Made by a program: the position numbers and the translations under genes
Source of the DNA: JBFLYC01 sp040756735
GTDB taxonomy: Bacteria; Bacillota; DSM-16504; Desulfitibacterales; Desulfitibacteraceae
Direction of reading: 5' to 3'
DNA: 26,205 nucleotides
NCBI GenBank assembly: GCA_040756735.1
Contig: JBFLYC010000040.1
Location: 1 to 26,205, forward strand
In this document: piece by piece, positions 7,691-16,929 of the stretch
How the letters are laid out: each line of letters opens with the position of its first letter
How positions within the stretch are numbered: position 1 is the stretch's first letter
The notes under the pieces: model-generated
Seen by the model: only the letters and a program-made list of their open reading frames with translations
The model's database searches: none
Told to the model about the DNA's origin: nothing

Positions 7691-9193
7691 ATGGAGAAAA
7701 AATATATTTTGTCACTGGATCAAGGCACCACAAGTTCAAGGGCGATTCTGTTTGATAAATCAGGGGCCATTGTCAAGGTGGCTCAGAAAGAATTTGCACA
7801 GATTTATCCCATAGCAGGCTGGGTGGAGCATGACCCCATGGAGATATGGGGAACTCAGAGCGGGGTAGCCAGGGAAGTTTTAGAGACTGCCGCTGTTAGG
7901 CCCCAGGAGGTTGCAGCCATTGGGATTACCAATCAGAGGGAAACCGCTATAGTATGGGATAAGGAGACAGGCAGTCCCATTTATAATGCCATTGTCTGGC
8001 AGTGCAGGAGGTCTGCAGGAATCTGTGATGATTTAAAAGCTCGGGGGCTGGAGGCATATGTCAGGGAAAAGACAGGACTGGTCATAGATGCCTACTTTTC
8101 CGGGACAAAGGTTAAATGGATTCTAGACAATGTGGAAGGGGCAAGGGAAAAGGCCCAAAAAGGACAGCTGCTTTTTGGCACCGTTGATACATGGCTGATA
8201 TGGAATCTTACTCGCGGTAAGGTTCATGCCACTGATTATTCGAATGCATCAAGGACCATGCTTTTTGACATCAAGGAACTCAAATGGGATGAAAGGCTCC
8301 TGGCTGAACTTGGCATACCTGGTTCCATGCTTCCGGAAGTGAACCCTTCCAGCCACATTTATGGTTTTACAGATCCCCAGACCTTTGGTGGCGCTCAGGT
8401 CCCTATAGCCGGCACTGCAGGGGATCAACAGGCCGCCCTGTTCGGGCAGGCATGTTTTGAGCCGGGGATGGCTAAAAACACATATGGTACAGGGTGTTTT
8501 ATGCTGATGAACACAGGAGAAAATCCTGTTGCTTCAAAGTCAGGACTTTTAACTACCATTGCCTGGGGCGTAAATGACAAAGTTGAGTATGCTTTGGAGG
8601 GCAGTGTTTTTATTGCCGGGGCAGCTATCCAATGGTTGCGAGATGGGCTCAGGTTGATAGATTCAGCGCCAGATTCAGAATATTATGCCGGTAAGGTAAA
8701 AGATTCAGGGGGAGTTTACCTGGTTCCTGCCTTTGCAGGTTTAGGAGCGCCTTATTGGGACATGTATGCACGGGGAGCTGTATTTGGGTTAACCAGAGGC
8801 ACAAAAAAAGAGCACTTTATACGGGCTGCACTGGAATCATTAGCATACCAGACAAAGGATATTTTAGGCGCTATGGAGATGGACTCAGGCATCAAATTGC
8901 AGGCTTTGCGTGTAGATGGCGGGGCTGTTGCTAATAATTTTTTGATGCAGTTTCAGGCCGACATCCTTGGTGTTTCTGTGGAAAGACCCCAAATAACGGA
9001 AACCACCGCTTTAGGCGCTGCTTACCTGGCAGGACTTGCAGTGGATTTCTGGCAAAGAGATGAGATAGCAAATAGCAGGAAGTATGATGCCGTGTTTTTG
9101 TGCAAAATGGATGAAAAGGACAGGCACAGGTTATATAAGGGCTGGCAAAAGGCAGTAAAGAGGACAATGCTTTGGGAAAAAGAAGAGGATTAG
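7691..9193 (+). CDS. glpK: Glycerol kinase
   Basis: A 500-residue FGGY-family kinase that phosphorylates glycerol to sn-glycerol 3-phosphate with ATP in the cytoplasm. Seen: the phosphate-binding DQGTTSSR (10-17), the glycerol-contact region TNQRETAIVWD, GTAGDQQAALFGQ, and the C-terminal GGAVANNFLMQFQADILG signature. Length is standard for GlpK. GGGAG lies 7 nt before the ATG. It stands alone: no glpF, glpD or glpP is adjacent in the window. A hairpin follows it (9199-9228). The family also includes xylulose and ribulose kinases, but the motif set fits glycerol kinase best. Confidence 0.96.
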   Translation: MEKKYILSLDQGTTSSRAILFDKSGAIVKVAQKEFAQIYPIAGWVEHDPMEIWGTQSGVAREVLETAAVRPQEVAAIGITNQRETAIVWDKETGSPIYNAIVWQCRRSAGICDDLKARGLEAYVREKTGLVIDAYFSGTKVKWILDNVEGAREKAQKGQLLFGTVDTWLIWNLTRGKVHATDYSNASRTMLFDIKELKWDERLLAELGIPGSMLPEVNPSSHIYGFTDPQTFGGAQVPIAGTAGDQQAALFGQACFEPGMAKNTYGTGCFMLMNTGENPVASKSGLLTTIAWGVNDKVEYALEGSVFIAGAAIQWLRDGLRLIDSAPDSEYYAGKVKDSGGVYLVPAFAGLGAPYWDMYARGAVFGLTRGTKKEHFIRAALESLAYQTKDILGAMEMDSGIKLQALRVDGGAVANNFLMQFQADILGVSVERPQITETTALGAAYLAGLAVDFWQRDEIANSRKYDAVFLCKMDEKDRHRLYKGWQKAVKRTMLWEKEED

Positions 9194-9198
9194 GACCG

Positions 9199-9238
9199 GA
9201 ACCGGTTGTCGAAAAAAGGCGCCGGTTCTTATTTATTT
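9199..9238 (+). terminator. Terminator after glpK
   Basis: GAACCGG (9199-9205) pairs with CCGGTTC (9222-9228) around a 16-nt loop, followed by TTATTTATTT. It starts 6 bp after the glpK stop codon. Confidence 0.65.
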
Positions 9239-9323
9239 ACCCCTGGGATTTGTTTGATAAGACATTGACCCACAAGGTGTTTATACGGAATGTATAAAGA
9301 AGATGCGGTTTTTTTCTGATAAT

Positions 9324-9339
9324 TTGCACATATTTTGCG
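9324..9339 (+). promoter_or_regulatory. Weak sigma-54 promoter candidate for the kam operon
   Basis: TTGCAC, 5 bp, TTGCG matches the -24/-12 pattern TGGCAC-N5-TTGC with correct spacing but lacks one of the two conserved G residues at -24. It lies 116 bp before the kamB start codon. A GGGGA..TCCCC hairpin enclosing CCTC/GAGG (9410-9439) lies in the expected leader. The presence of a sigma-54 activator just after the operon makes it plausible. Confidence 0.4.
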
Positions 9340-9455
9340 AAATATTTCCTTAATAGAATAGAAATAAGAAGAGGAAACAAGGGAAAAAGGTAAGGGCAAA
9401 ACAAGATAAGGGGACACACCTCTGACGAGGAATATCCCCAATAAGGGGTGGTACC

Positions 9456-10553
9456 ATGTTTTTGAGCGCCATCAAAAAAAAGCAATACAGTTCTGTATCA
9501 TTCATCGGTATGGCAAAAAATGTGGGAAAAACAACTGCCTTCAATTATTTGCTGAAGCAGTGCTTTGTGCATAACTATCCCATTGGTATAGCTTCCCTGG
9601 GAAGAGACGGTGAAAAGATTGATGCAATTACCGGTACTGAAAAACCGCAGATTCTAGCAGCAAAAGATACTCTCATTGCTTCTGCTAAACATTCAATCCT
9701 AAAAAGTTCCGCATCATTGGAAATTCTTGAAGATACAGGATACGTAAGCTCCCTTGGGCCAATATATGTTGCCAGGGTACGCAGGCCTGGATTTATTGAG
9801 TTAGCCACAACTCCTTCGGCGAAGAAGATGAAAGACATCATTCAAATTATGAAAGGTTTGGGGGCAAAATTGGTTATAGTTGATGGAGCTTTAGACAGAA
9901 CCAGTTCTGCTGCTCCTGAAACCACCGACAGTACCATCCTCTCTACAGGAGCTTCGCTTAATTCACAAATGGATGTTGTGGTCAAGAAAACTGCGGCAAG
10001 GGTGCAGCAACTGACCTTACCTTCTATAAATACAAGTAGTCTGCATGTTTCTTCGTCTACCCTGCAGCAACTGCACAATGCCGAATCCTCCCTGGTTATA
10101 GGGGAGGATGATCACATAATTCTTGCCATGGATAAAAAATCTTTAGGATATGAGAAACACCTTTTGGGTTTTTTAAAAAACCAGAAAATCAAATATGTTT
10201 ACATTAATGGCGCTGTAGTTGGGAGCCTCTTAAACATCTTTGTGGCTAATCGGAAAACCCTGCAGAATACCACTCTGGTGGTCAAGAACGGAGCTAATAT
10301 TTTGGTTGATTATCAAGAGTGGGACAGGTACTTGAAGGCTCATGGAAACATAAAAGCTCTTAAGCCAATTAACCTGATAGCCGTTACCTGTAATCCGACT
10401 TCTTACAGGGGTGATAGTTTTCCTCCGGAAAAATTCGTTGATGCTCTTGCTGCAAATCTTCCAGGTTTTACAGTTGTTGATTTGATACTAGGGATTAAAC
10501 GCAGGAATCCCCTTGAAAACCACTATTATGACCTATTAACATCAAATCTTTAA
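9456..10553 (+). CDS. kamB: KamB-like P-loop protein, putative lysine 5,6-aminomutase reactivase subunit
   Basis: A 365-residue protein with a P-loop GMAKNVGKT at residues 18-26, directly upstream of a MutS-like ATPase and the two lysine 5,6-aminomutase genes. In known lysine-fermentation clusters this position is held by kamB, thought to act with KamC to reactivate the B12-dependent aminomutase after inactivation. No domain besides the P-loop was recognised; RVRRPGFIEL and VIVDGALDR may be nucleotide-fold segments. AAGGGGTGG lies upstream of the ATG. The assignment rests mainly on context plus the P-loop; the reactivase role is family knowledge, not shown here. Confidence 0.75.
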   Translation: MFLSAIKKKQYSSVSFIGMAKNVGKTTAFNYLLKQCFVHNYPIGIASLGRDGEKIDAITGTEKPQILAAKDTLIASAKHSILKSSASLEILEDTGYVSSLGPIYVARVRRPGFIELATTPSAKKMKDIIQIMKGLGAKLVIVDGALDRTSSAAPETTDSTILSTGASLNSQMDVVVKKTAARVQQLTLPSINTSSLHVSSSTLQQLHNAESSLVIGEDDHIILAMDKKSLGYEKHLLGFLKNQKIKYVYINGAVVGSLLNIFVANRKTLQNTTLVVKNGANILVDYQEWDRYLKAHGNIKALKPINLIAVTCNPTSYRGDSFPPEKFVDALAANLPGFTVVDLILGIKRRNPLENHYYDLLTSNL

Positions 10554-10652
10554 ATGTCTGATTGATTTAAGATTTGACTTCTGTCAATGGTTAGATTATG
10601 TTAGTATTCTTTTTCGACTTCAATCTAAGCTGTCTTATTAGGAGGGGCACTA

Positions 10653-12269
10653 ATGCATGAATTTTTCCTGAAAGGGACAATGGACAGGCTAAACATATCA
10701 AAGGTTATCGATATGTTTCACACTATCACTCCATATGGCAATCGAATTAAATCCACTCTGCAGCCTTACAAAGTAGAAGAAATAGAGCTGTTAATGGCGG
10801 AGTTGCAGGAGTTGGAGAAAGCAATAGCCTTTATCCATGAGATTCCCAGGGGACTTATCCAGGAAGTTAAAGACATGTTGATGCAAGTTCCTGTCATTGA
10901 TTTAGAAATTGATTATTTGGAAGGAAAGGCAACTTTGGGTTCTCCAATGTTTTTTAATTTAGCCAAGTTTCTTTTTATAGCTGCCAGGCTTGGCCAAAAG
11001 ATGCAGTCTGTAAAATGGTGGAATTGCTCTAACCTACAATGGAATTTTCATGAAAACCTCTATTCGCTTTTGCACATTAGGGACAGCTACAGTTTTTACA
11101 TAGGAGATTTTGGGGATAAGAAGTATCAAAACCTGGTGAAAGAATTGCAAAAGTTAGAATCAGAGTTAAACCAGGTGGCTAACCTGCAGGAAAGAAGGCT
11201 TCTACAAGAGCTTGATCTTATGGAAAAGGACTTTTTTGAAGGGACTTTAACAGTCAGTAAAAGAGATAAAGGACTCATTGATAAATTATTAACAGAACCA
11301 TCCCTGCAGGTGAGCAAGGAAAGTTTTGCCTCAGTGACCTTTCAAAGGATCAAAACCTTAGAAGAACTTAAGCTGGAAAATAAGGTTTCCCAAGTTAAAG
11401 CAGAGCTGTCAGTGTTGGAAAGTATGATCCTTGATACTCTTTCTGAGAAAACCCGGCAGTTTCTTCCCTACTTGAAAGATCTGGTTGATAAAATTGGCAG
11501 GTTTGACTGGCTGCTGGCAAAGGCAGTCTTTGCCGTTAATTACAAAGCGACAGTAGCCAAGGTAAACCTTAAAGAAAAAAAACTGTCCATTACAGGTGGT
11601 ATTCATCCGGTTGTTGGCGCTGAATTGCAGAAAATGGGTAATGTCTTTACTCCCCTCAGTATAGAACTCGGGCAGGGAGTGGCAGTATTGACAGGGGCTA
11701 ACATGGGAGGAAAAACTGTCACTTTAAAAACTGTGGGCCTGCTGCTGGCCATGGTTCAAATGGGCTTGCCTGTGACAGCTGAGTCAGTGGAGTTTGCACC
11801 CTTTGAATTTATGTTTCTTTCTGAAACTGAGGAAAGAGATATGGTAGGCTTAAGCAGTTTTGGGGCGGAGATTCAAGCCTTAAATGAAATCCTCAGGTTA
11901 AAAAACAAATGGGGTTTGGTACTTCTAGATGAGTTGGCCAGGGGAACAAATCCTGCAGAAGGCGCTGCCCTTGCGCGAGCCCTCTTGGATACTTTTCAAG
12001 ACAGCAGCTGTTGTGTTTTAGTAACTACTCATTTTGATGGATTAACCAGGGATGAACGGCTGATACACTGGCAGGTGAAAGGTCTCAAAAACCTTCATGA
12101 CCTGCCATGTGTAGACGATATCTATAAAAATTTCGACTACGGTTTAGAGATAGTCTCTTCTAGTGACACTGTTCCCAGGGATGCTTTGAAAGTGGCCTCC
12201 CTGATAGGAATGGATGGAAGGATTCTTCAGTTAGCGAGACAGTATTTGCAAAGTTCAGAGGAGGTGTAG
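10653..12269 (+). CDS. kamC: KamC, MutS-like ATPase, putative aminomutase reactivase
   Basis: A 538-residue protein with the MutS core and ATPase domains: an alpha-helical clamp-like central part, Walker A TGANMGGKT (about residue 348), the FLSETEERDM region, Walker B LVLLDELARGTNPAEGAA (about 422) and the switch histidine in VTTHFDG. The N-terminal mismatch-recognition domain of true MutS is absent, so it is not a repair MutS. It matches KamC of lysine-fermentation operons, thought to serve repair or reactivation of the adenosylcobalamin-dependent aminomutase. AGGAGGGG precedes the ATG. The stop codon lies 3 bp before kamD, whose ribosome-binding site is inside kamC, so translation is probably coupled. 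Confidence 0.85.
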   Translation: MHEFFLKGTMDRLNISKVIDMFHTITPYGNRIKSTLQPYKVEEIELLMAELQELEKAIAFIHEIPRGLIQEVKDMLMQVPVIDLEIDYLEGKATLGSPMFFNLAKFLFIAARLGQKMQSVKWWNCSNLQWNFHENLYSLLHIRDSYSFYIGDFGDKKYQNLVKELQKLESELNQVANLQERRLLQELDLMEKDFFEGTLTVSKRDKGLIDKLLTEPSLQVSKESFASVTFQRIKTLEELKLENKVSQVKAELSVLESMILDTLSEKTRQFLPYLKDLVDKIGRFDWLLAKAVFAVNYKATVAKVNLKEKKLSITGGIHPVVGAELQKMGNVFTPLSIELGQGVAVLTGANMGGKTVTLKTVGLLLAMVQMGLPVTAESVEFAPFEFMFLSETEERDMVGLSSFGAEIQALNEILRLKNKWGLVLLDELARGTNPAEGAALARALLDTFQDSSCCVLVTTHFDGLTRDERLIHWQVKGLKNLHDLPCVDDIYKNFDYGLEIVSSSDTVPRDALKVASLIGMDGRILQLARQYLQSSEEV

Positions 12270-12272
12270 GCA

Positions 12273-13823
12273 ATGAGTAAGCTGGGCATTGACCCGGTCA
12301 AGGTACATAGAGCCAGGTTGGCTGCCGAGAGGATTGCCAATGACATTCAACTGCATATTGACCGCAGGACCACTACTGCTGTTGAAAGGGCAACCTTAAG
12401 GCTCATGGGAATTGACGGAGCCACAGAAGTAGGCATACCTTTGCCAAATGTGGTGGTGGATCAGGTTTTGCAAGATGGAAGGCTTGGTATGGGAATAGCT
12501 TTCTGGCTGGCCAATGCTGTAATTTATTACCAAGTAAGCCCTCAGGAAGCAGCAGAACAAGTTGCCCTTGGCAAAATTGAATTAACCAGGGTGCCCATTC
12601 AGGATGAGGGAGCTCTTAGAGAAGAGATTCAAAAGCTGGCCCAATATGGCCTTGACAAGATATGCGCAAAAAAACAGGAGAGGGATGAATATATCAAAAA
12701 ACTGGGGCAGGGCGCTGAACCTCTTTTATATGTGATTGTGGCCACGGGAAACATCTTTGAAGATGTAAAACAAGCTCAATCTGCTGTGCGCCAGGGCGCT
12801 GATGTAGTCGCGGTCATTAGAACTACAGGCCAAAGTTTGTTGGACTATGTGCCCTATGGGGCCACAACAGAGGGTTTTGGCGGGACCTATGCTACCCAGG
12901 AAAACTTCAGGATTATGAGAAAGGGCCTGGATGAAGTAGGGGAAGAGGTGGGCAAGTATATCAGGCTGACCAACTACTGTTCAGGATTATGTATGCCCGA
13001 AATAGCTGCCATGGGAGCCATGGAAAGATTGGATTTCATGTTGAATGACTCCATGTATGGGGTTATTTTTAGAGATATTAATATGCAAAGAACCTTTGTG
13101 GACCAGTACTTTTCCAGGATGATTAACGGTTTTGCCGGTATCATTATCAATACCGGGGAGGACAATTATCTTACTACAGCGGATGCTTTTGCAGCTGCAC
13201 ATACTGTAACAGCATCACAGTTTATTAATGAGCAGCTTGCACTGAAGTGCGGCCTGACAGAAGAACAGGTAGCTTTAGGCCATGCTTTTGAGATCAACCC
13301 TGAATTGGAAAACAGCTTCGTTTATGAACTGGCCCAGGCGGCACTCGCCCGGGAGTTATTTCCAAAATCACCTTTAAAATATATGCCTCCCACCAAATAT
13401 ATGACCGGTAATATTTTTAAAGGACATGTTCAAAACTGCTTGTTTAATATGGCATCAATCATGTCCGGACAGAGTATTCACTTGTTGGGCATGTTAACTG
13501 AAGCTATACACACTCCCCACATTGCCGACAGGTACTTGGCCCTGGAAAATGCTAAATTGGTTTTTAACGCCATGCGGGGTTTTGCTGAAGAAATAACATT
13601 TAAAACGGATGGTATCATTCAAAAGCGAGCTAATAAGGTATTAAATGATGCTGTTATTTTTCTTGAAGAAGTGGCTGACATGGGTTTAATGGAGGCCATC
13701 AGCAAGGGTATGTTTGCTGATATAGCGCGCAGTCCAAAGGGCGGCAAAGGGCTTGATGGAGTAATATTTAAAGAACCTGATTACTATAACCCCTTTGTAG
13801 ATGCCATGCTTGGAAGGAGGTAG
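12273..13823 (+). CDS. kamD: Lysine 5,6-aminomutase, alpha subunit
   Basis: A 516-residue large subunit of the adenosylcobalamin and PLP-dependent enzyme that moves the terminal amino group of beta-lysine (or D-lysine) from C6 to C5, giving 3,5-diaminohexanoate. Length and stretches such as KLGIDPVKVHRAR, YVPYGATTEGFGGTYATQEN and KYMPPTKYMTGNIF are typical of KamD. It forms the TIM-barrel part; the cobalamin- and PLP-lysine-bearing part is KamE, encoded 5 bp downstream. GAGGAGGTG within kamC serves the ATG. Assignment is strong because the small subunit follows immediately. Confidence 0.96.
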   Translation: MSKLGIDPVKVHRARLAAERIANDIQLHIDRRTTTAVERATLRLMGIDGATEVGIPLPNVVVDQVLQDGRLGMGIAFWLANAVIYYQVSPQEAAEQVALGKIELTRVPIQDEGALREEIQKLAQYGLDKICAKKQERDEYIKKLGQGAEPLLYVIVATGNIFEDVKQAQSAVRQGADVVAVIRTTGQSLLDYVPYGATTEGFGGTYATQENFRIMRKGLDEVGEEVGKYIRLTNYCSGLCMPEIAAMGAMERLDFMLNDSMYGVIFRDINMQRTFVDQYFSRMINGFAGIIINTGEDNYLTTADAFAAAHTVTASQFINEQLALKCGLTEEQVALGHAFEINPELENSFVYELAQAALARELFPKSPLKYMPPTKYMTGNIFKGHVQNCLFNMASIMSGQSIHLLGMLTEAIHTPHIADRYLALENAKLVFNAMRGFAEEITFKTDGIIQKRANKVLNDAVIFLEEVADMGLMEAISKGMFADIARSPKGGKGLDGVIFKEPDYYNPFVDAMLGRR

Positions 13824-13828
13824 TATTA

Positions 13829-14575
13829 ATGGAGGTGGATTTAACAAGGATTAAACCCTATGGCGATACACTAAATGATGGTTTAATGCAGCTATCATTT
13901 ACCCTGCCCATAGATCTTGGGGATGAGGCGGCTGAAGCTGCCAGGCAGTTAGTAGGGAAAATGGGATTTGATGAACCCAAGGTTGTTTTTTCTCAAAGCC
14001 TGGGTAAAGGTTTTTCCTTCTACATAGTATATGGCAGGTGCCGGGAGACAATAGACATAACCACCATTAGGGTTGAAAAGGTCAATGTAAATGTATTGTC
14101 TAAAAAGGAAATTGAAGATTTTATCAAGCAAAGTCTTGGACGGTCCATCAATGTGATTGGGGCCTGTATCGAAAGCGACGCACATACTGTAGGTATTGAT
14201 GCAATTATGAATATGAAGGGTTACAACGGTCATAAAGGATTGGAAAGCTATAAGGGCATCAATGCACTAAATCTTGGAGCACAGGTTACCTGTGAGGAAT
14301 TAGCTGCCAGGGCCATGGAAATAAAGGCAGATGCAGTGCTGATCTCACAGGTTGTTACCCAAAAAGACATTCATATAGCTAACTTGACCAGGTTAATTGA
14401 AATCTTAGAAGCTGAAGGTGTAAGAGACAAATTAATCACAGTTGTAGGCGGACCCAGGATAGACCATGCACTTGCACAAGAATTAGGATACGATGCAGGG
14501 TTTGGGCCAGGTACCTATGCAGAACATGTAGCTTCATATTTAGTTCATGAAATACACAATAGACAAAGGAGGTAA
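13829..14575 (+). CDS. kamE: Lysine 5,6-aminomutase, beta subunit (B12-binding)
   Basis: A 248-residue small subunit with an N-terminal dimerisation region and a C-terminal Rossmann-like cobalamin domain. The base-off cobalamin motif DxHxxG is present as DAHTVG (117-122), with His119 the cobalt ligand. The following NMKGY (Lys130) is the expected site of the Schiff base with PLP, by analogy to the characterised enzyme. Later glycines (VVGGPRIDH, FGPGTYAEH) complete the B12 fold. AAGGAGG inside the end of kamD precedes the ATG. It works as a complex with KamD in the cytoplasm. Confidence 0.96.
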   Translation: MEVDLTRIKPYGDTLNDGLMQLSFTLPIDLGDEAAEAARQLVGKMGFDEPKVVFSQSLGKGFSFYIVYGRCRETIDITTIRVEKVNVNVLSKKEIEDFIKQSLGRSINVIGACIESDAHTVGIDAIMNMKGYNGHKGLESYKGINALNLGAQVTCEELAARAMEIKADAVLISQVVTQKDIHIANLTRLIEILEAEGVRDKLITVVGGPRIDHALAQELGYDAGFGPGTYAEHVASYLVHEIHNRQRR

Positions 14576-14582
14576 TCACAAT

Positions 14583-15620
14583 ATGAAAAAAGGATGTCCC
14601 TTCGGAACACACAGGGTAATAGAACCAAAGGGGGTATTGCCGCAGCCTGCCTGGAAAATTGATAATGACATGGAGATCTATGACAATGAAATATTGATTA
14701 ATGTAAGAACTTTAAATATTGACGCCGCCAGTTTTACGCAAATTAAAAAGCAAGCCAATATGGAACCTGAAAAAGTTAAAGAAATCATGCTTGATATCGT
14801 AGCGCAAAGGGGGAAGCATCATAATCCGGTGACCGGTTCCGGAGGAATGCTTATTGGTACGGTAGAAAAGGTCGGGGAAGCGCTTAGAGGAAAACATCCC
14901 CTGCGAGAAGGAGATAAAATAGCTACCCTGGTTTCTTTGTCTTTGACCCCGTTAAGGATAGATGAAATAGTTGAAGTGCACCTGAATAAGGACCAGGTAG
15001 ATATTAAGGGCAAAGCAGTTTTGTTTGAAAGCGGCATCTATGCCAAGCTCCCTGATGATATGCCTGAAGCGTTGGCTTTAGCTATCCTGGATGTGGCAGG
15101 GGCTCCGGCACAAACTGCCAAATTGGTAAGACCTGGTGATACAGTCTTTATTATTGGCGCAGGAGGAAAATCAGGCATGCTCTGCGCATATGAAGCCAAG
15201 AAGAGGGCTGGGGTTACAGGCAAGGTAATTGGCATGGGCTCAGGTAAAGCCAGTTGTGAAAGAATGAAGGAATTAAACCATGTGGATGAAATAATTCAGG
15301 TTGATGCCACAGATGCAGTTAAAGTATACGAACTGGTAAAAGAAGCTACTGGTGGTAAAATGGCAGACATTACCATTAACTGTGTTAATATACCCGGAAC
15401 TGAGATGGCTTCCATCTTAGCTACCAGGGATGGAGGAACCGTGTATTTCTTCAGCATGGCAACAAGTTTTACAGCTGCAGCCCTTGGCGCCGAGGGAGTA
15501 GGCAAGGATGTTAACATGATTTTAGGCAACGGGTATACCAGGGACCATGCTGAAATATCCCTGGCTATAGCGAAAGAATGTCCACCCTTATTAACCATGC
15601 TCGAAAAACTTTATGCATAG
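14583..15620 (+). CDS. kdd: 3,5-diaminohexanoate dehydrogenase
   Basis: A 345-residue oxidoreductase that oxidises 3,5-diaminohexanoate to 3-keto-5-aminohexanoate with release of ammonia, using NAD(P). The nucleotide-binding glycines are IGAGGKSG (191-198) in an MDR-like Rossmann fold, and the N-terminal CPFGTHRVIEP stretch is typical of Kdd. The ATG at 14583 is chosen: GGAGG from the end of kamE lies the right distance upstream, and the protein then has the family length. An upstream in-frame ATG at 14547 would overlap kamE. It is the third step of lysine fermentation encoded in this operon. Confidence 0.94.
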   Translation: MKKGCPFGTHRVIEPKGVLPQPAWKIDNDMEIYDNEILINVRTLNIDAASFTQIKKQANMEPEKVKEIMLDIVAQRGKHHNPVTGSGGMLIGTVEKVGEALRGKHPLREGDKIATLVSLSLTPLRIDEIVEVHLNKDQVDIKGKAVLFESGIYAKLPDDMPEALALAILDVAGAPAQTAKLVRPGDTVFIIGAGGKSGMLCAYEAKKRAGVTGKVIGMGSGKASCERMKELNHVDEIIQVDATDAVKVYELVKEATGGKMADITINCVNIPGTEMASILATRDGGTVYFFSMATSFTAAALGAEGVGKDVNMILGNGYTRDHAEISLAIAKECPPLLTMLEKLYA

Positions 15621-15633
15621 GGGCGGTGTCCAG

Positions 15634-16077
15634 ATGGAAGTAGAGGCAATGATCAGGATTAGGATGAGTGACAGGGATGCTCACTATGCCGGAGGTTTGG
15701 TGGATGGCGCCAGAATGCTTAACCTTTTTGGTGATGTGGCCACGGAACTCTTGATCCGGCTGGATGGAGATGAGGGGTTGTTTGTGGCCTATGACAACGT
15801 GGAATTTATTGCCCCTGTCTATGCAGGTGACTATATTGAGGCTACCGGCAGAATCGTGCAAATAGGCAATACCTCCAGGAGGATGGAATTTGTAGCTAAG
15901 AAGGTTATAACCTTAAACAAGGAAGCCGGTTATGCATCTGCTGCTGATGTGTTGGAGGAACCCATTATTGTGGGAAGGGCTTCAGGTACATGTGTGGTTC
16001 CCAGGGATAAACAAAGAAAGTTTAGGAGGGATAATGGTGGAGAAATTAATCATCACTGCTGCAATAAATGGAGCTGA
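15634..16077 (+). CDS. kal: 3-aminobutyryl-CoA ammonia lyase
   Basis: A 147-residue hot-dog-fold enzyme that removes ammonia from L-3-aminobutyryl-CoA to give crotonyl-CoA. Seen: DAHYAGGLVDGARMLNLFGDVATEL near the N-terminus, DGDEGLFVAYDNVEF, and TGRIVQIGNTSRRMEF, all typical of Kal. The ATG at 15634 follows GGGGCGGTG; an ATG at 15613 would overlap the end of kdd. The C-terminus runs about 20 residues past the usual CVVPRDKQRK end and overlaps kce by 44 bp, suggesting loss of an earlier stop codon. Confidence 0.92.
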   Translation: MEVEAMIRIRMSDRDAHYAGGLVDGARMLNLFGDVATELLIRLDGDEGLFVAYDNVEFIAPVYAGDYIEATGRIVQIGNTSRRMEFVAKKVITLNKEAGYASAADVLEEPIIVGRASGTCVVPRDKQRKFRRDNGGEINHHCCNKWS

Positions 16078-16858
16078 AGTCACCAAGGAGCAGCAGCCTT
16101 ATCTTCCTATTACCCCTGAAGAAATCGCCAGGGAAGCTGCTGCTTGCAGAGAGGCGGGAGTGTCAATAATCCACCTGCATGTGCGTGATGCCCAGGGCAA
16201 ACCTACACAAGATAAGGAGCATTTCAGGGCTGCTATAGAGGCTATCAAAGCCAGCGCGCCGGATGTAATCATCCAGACATCAACCGGCGGGGCAGTGGGG
16301 ATGAAACCAGAGGAAAGACTTCAACCGGTGTCATTGGCGCCGGAAATGGCTACTTTGACTACAGGTACGGTAAACTTTGGAGATGATGTGTTTTATAATC
16401 CCCCCAGGGATGTGGAAAAGTTTGCGGCATATATGAAAGAGATGGGAGTCAAGCCTGAAATTGAGGTTTTTGATGTGGGAATGATCAATAATGCCCTGAT
16501 GCTGGTCAAAAAAGGACTGCTGAATATGCCCTTGCATTTTGACCTGGTTATGGGTGTGCCAGGAGCCATACCAGCAACACCGAAGAATCTGCTGCATCTG
16601 GTAGAACAGCTTCCTGAAGGGAGTACATGGACTGTAGCCGGCATTGGCAGGGCGCAGCTGCCCCTGGGGACAATGGCAATAGTTTTAGGAGGTCATGTAA
16701 GGGTAGGTTTTGAAGATAATATATATTATACTAAAGGAGTACTGGCCAAGAGCAATGGGGAACTGGCGGCCAGGATAGCAAGGGTAGCCGGAGAATTAGG
16801 CAGGGAAGTGGCTTCTCCTGATGAGGCTAGAAAGATCCTGGGCTTAAAGATTTCTTAA
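16034..16858 (+). CDS. kce: 3-keto-5-aminohexanoate cleavage enzyme
   Basis: A 274-residue BKACE-family (DUF849) enzyme. Kce condenses 3-keto-5-aminohexanoate with acetyl-CoA and releases acetoacetate and 3-aminobutyryl-CoA. The zinc ligands of the family are visible: HLHVRD (His47, His49) and Glu227 in GFEDNIYY. The TSTGGAVGM and EIEVFDVGMI segments are typical. GGAGGG lies just before the ATG at 16034; an open frame extends further upstream but lies inside kal. Placement between Kal and thiolase fits the pathway exactly, which separates it from other BKACE members acting on different beta-keto acids. Confidence 0.95.
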   Translation: MVEKLIITAAINGAEVTKEQQPYLPITPEEIAREAAACREAGVSIIHLHVRDAQGKPTQDKEHFRAAIEAIKASAPDVIIQTSTGGAVGMKPEERLQPVSLAPEMATLTTGTVNFGDDVFYNPPRDVEKFAAYMKEMGVKPEIEVFDVGMINNALMLVKKGLLNMPLHFDLVMGVPGAIPATPKNLLHLVEQLPEGSTWTVAGIGRAQLPLGTMAIVLGGHVRVGFEDNIYYTKGVLAKSNGELAARIARVAGELGREVASPDEARKILGLKIS

Positions 16859-16929
16859 AGCTAGAGAAGCAAAAATAATGATTGATCGTGACCTTCGGAT
16901 AATAGTATTGTTCAAGGAGGTAAATCCAA

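Noticed and set aside
9361..9455. Lysine riboswitch before the kam operon
   Set aside because: None of the conserved L-box core segments could be found; only a simple hairpin is present.
10653..12269. DNA mismatch-repair MutS or MutS2
   Set aside because: The mismatch-recognition domain and the MutS2 Smr domain are absent, and the gene sits between kamB and kamD.
14547..14582. Upstream ATG for kdd
   Set aside because: It lies inside kamE; the ATG at 14583 has a well-placed GGAGG and gives the family length.
15932..16033. N-terminal extension of kce
   Set aside because: The extension lies inside kal and has no family similarity; GGAGGG just before 16034 defines the start.
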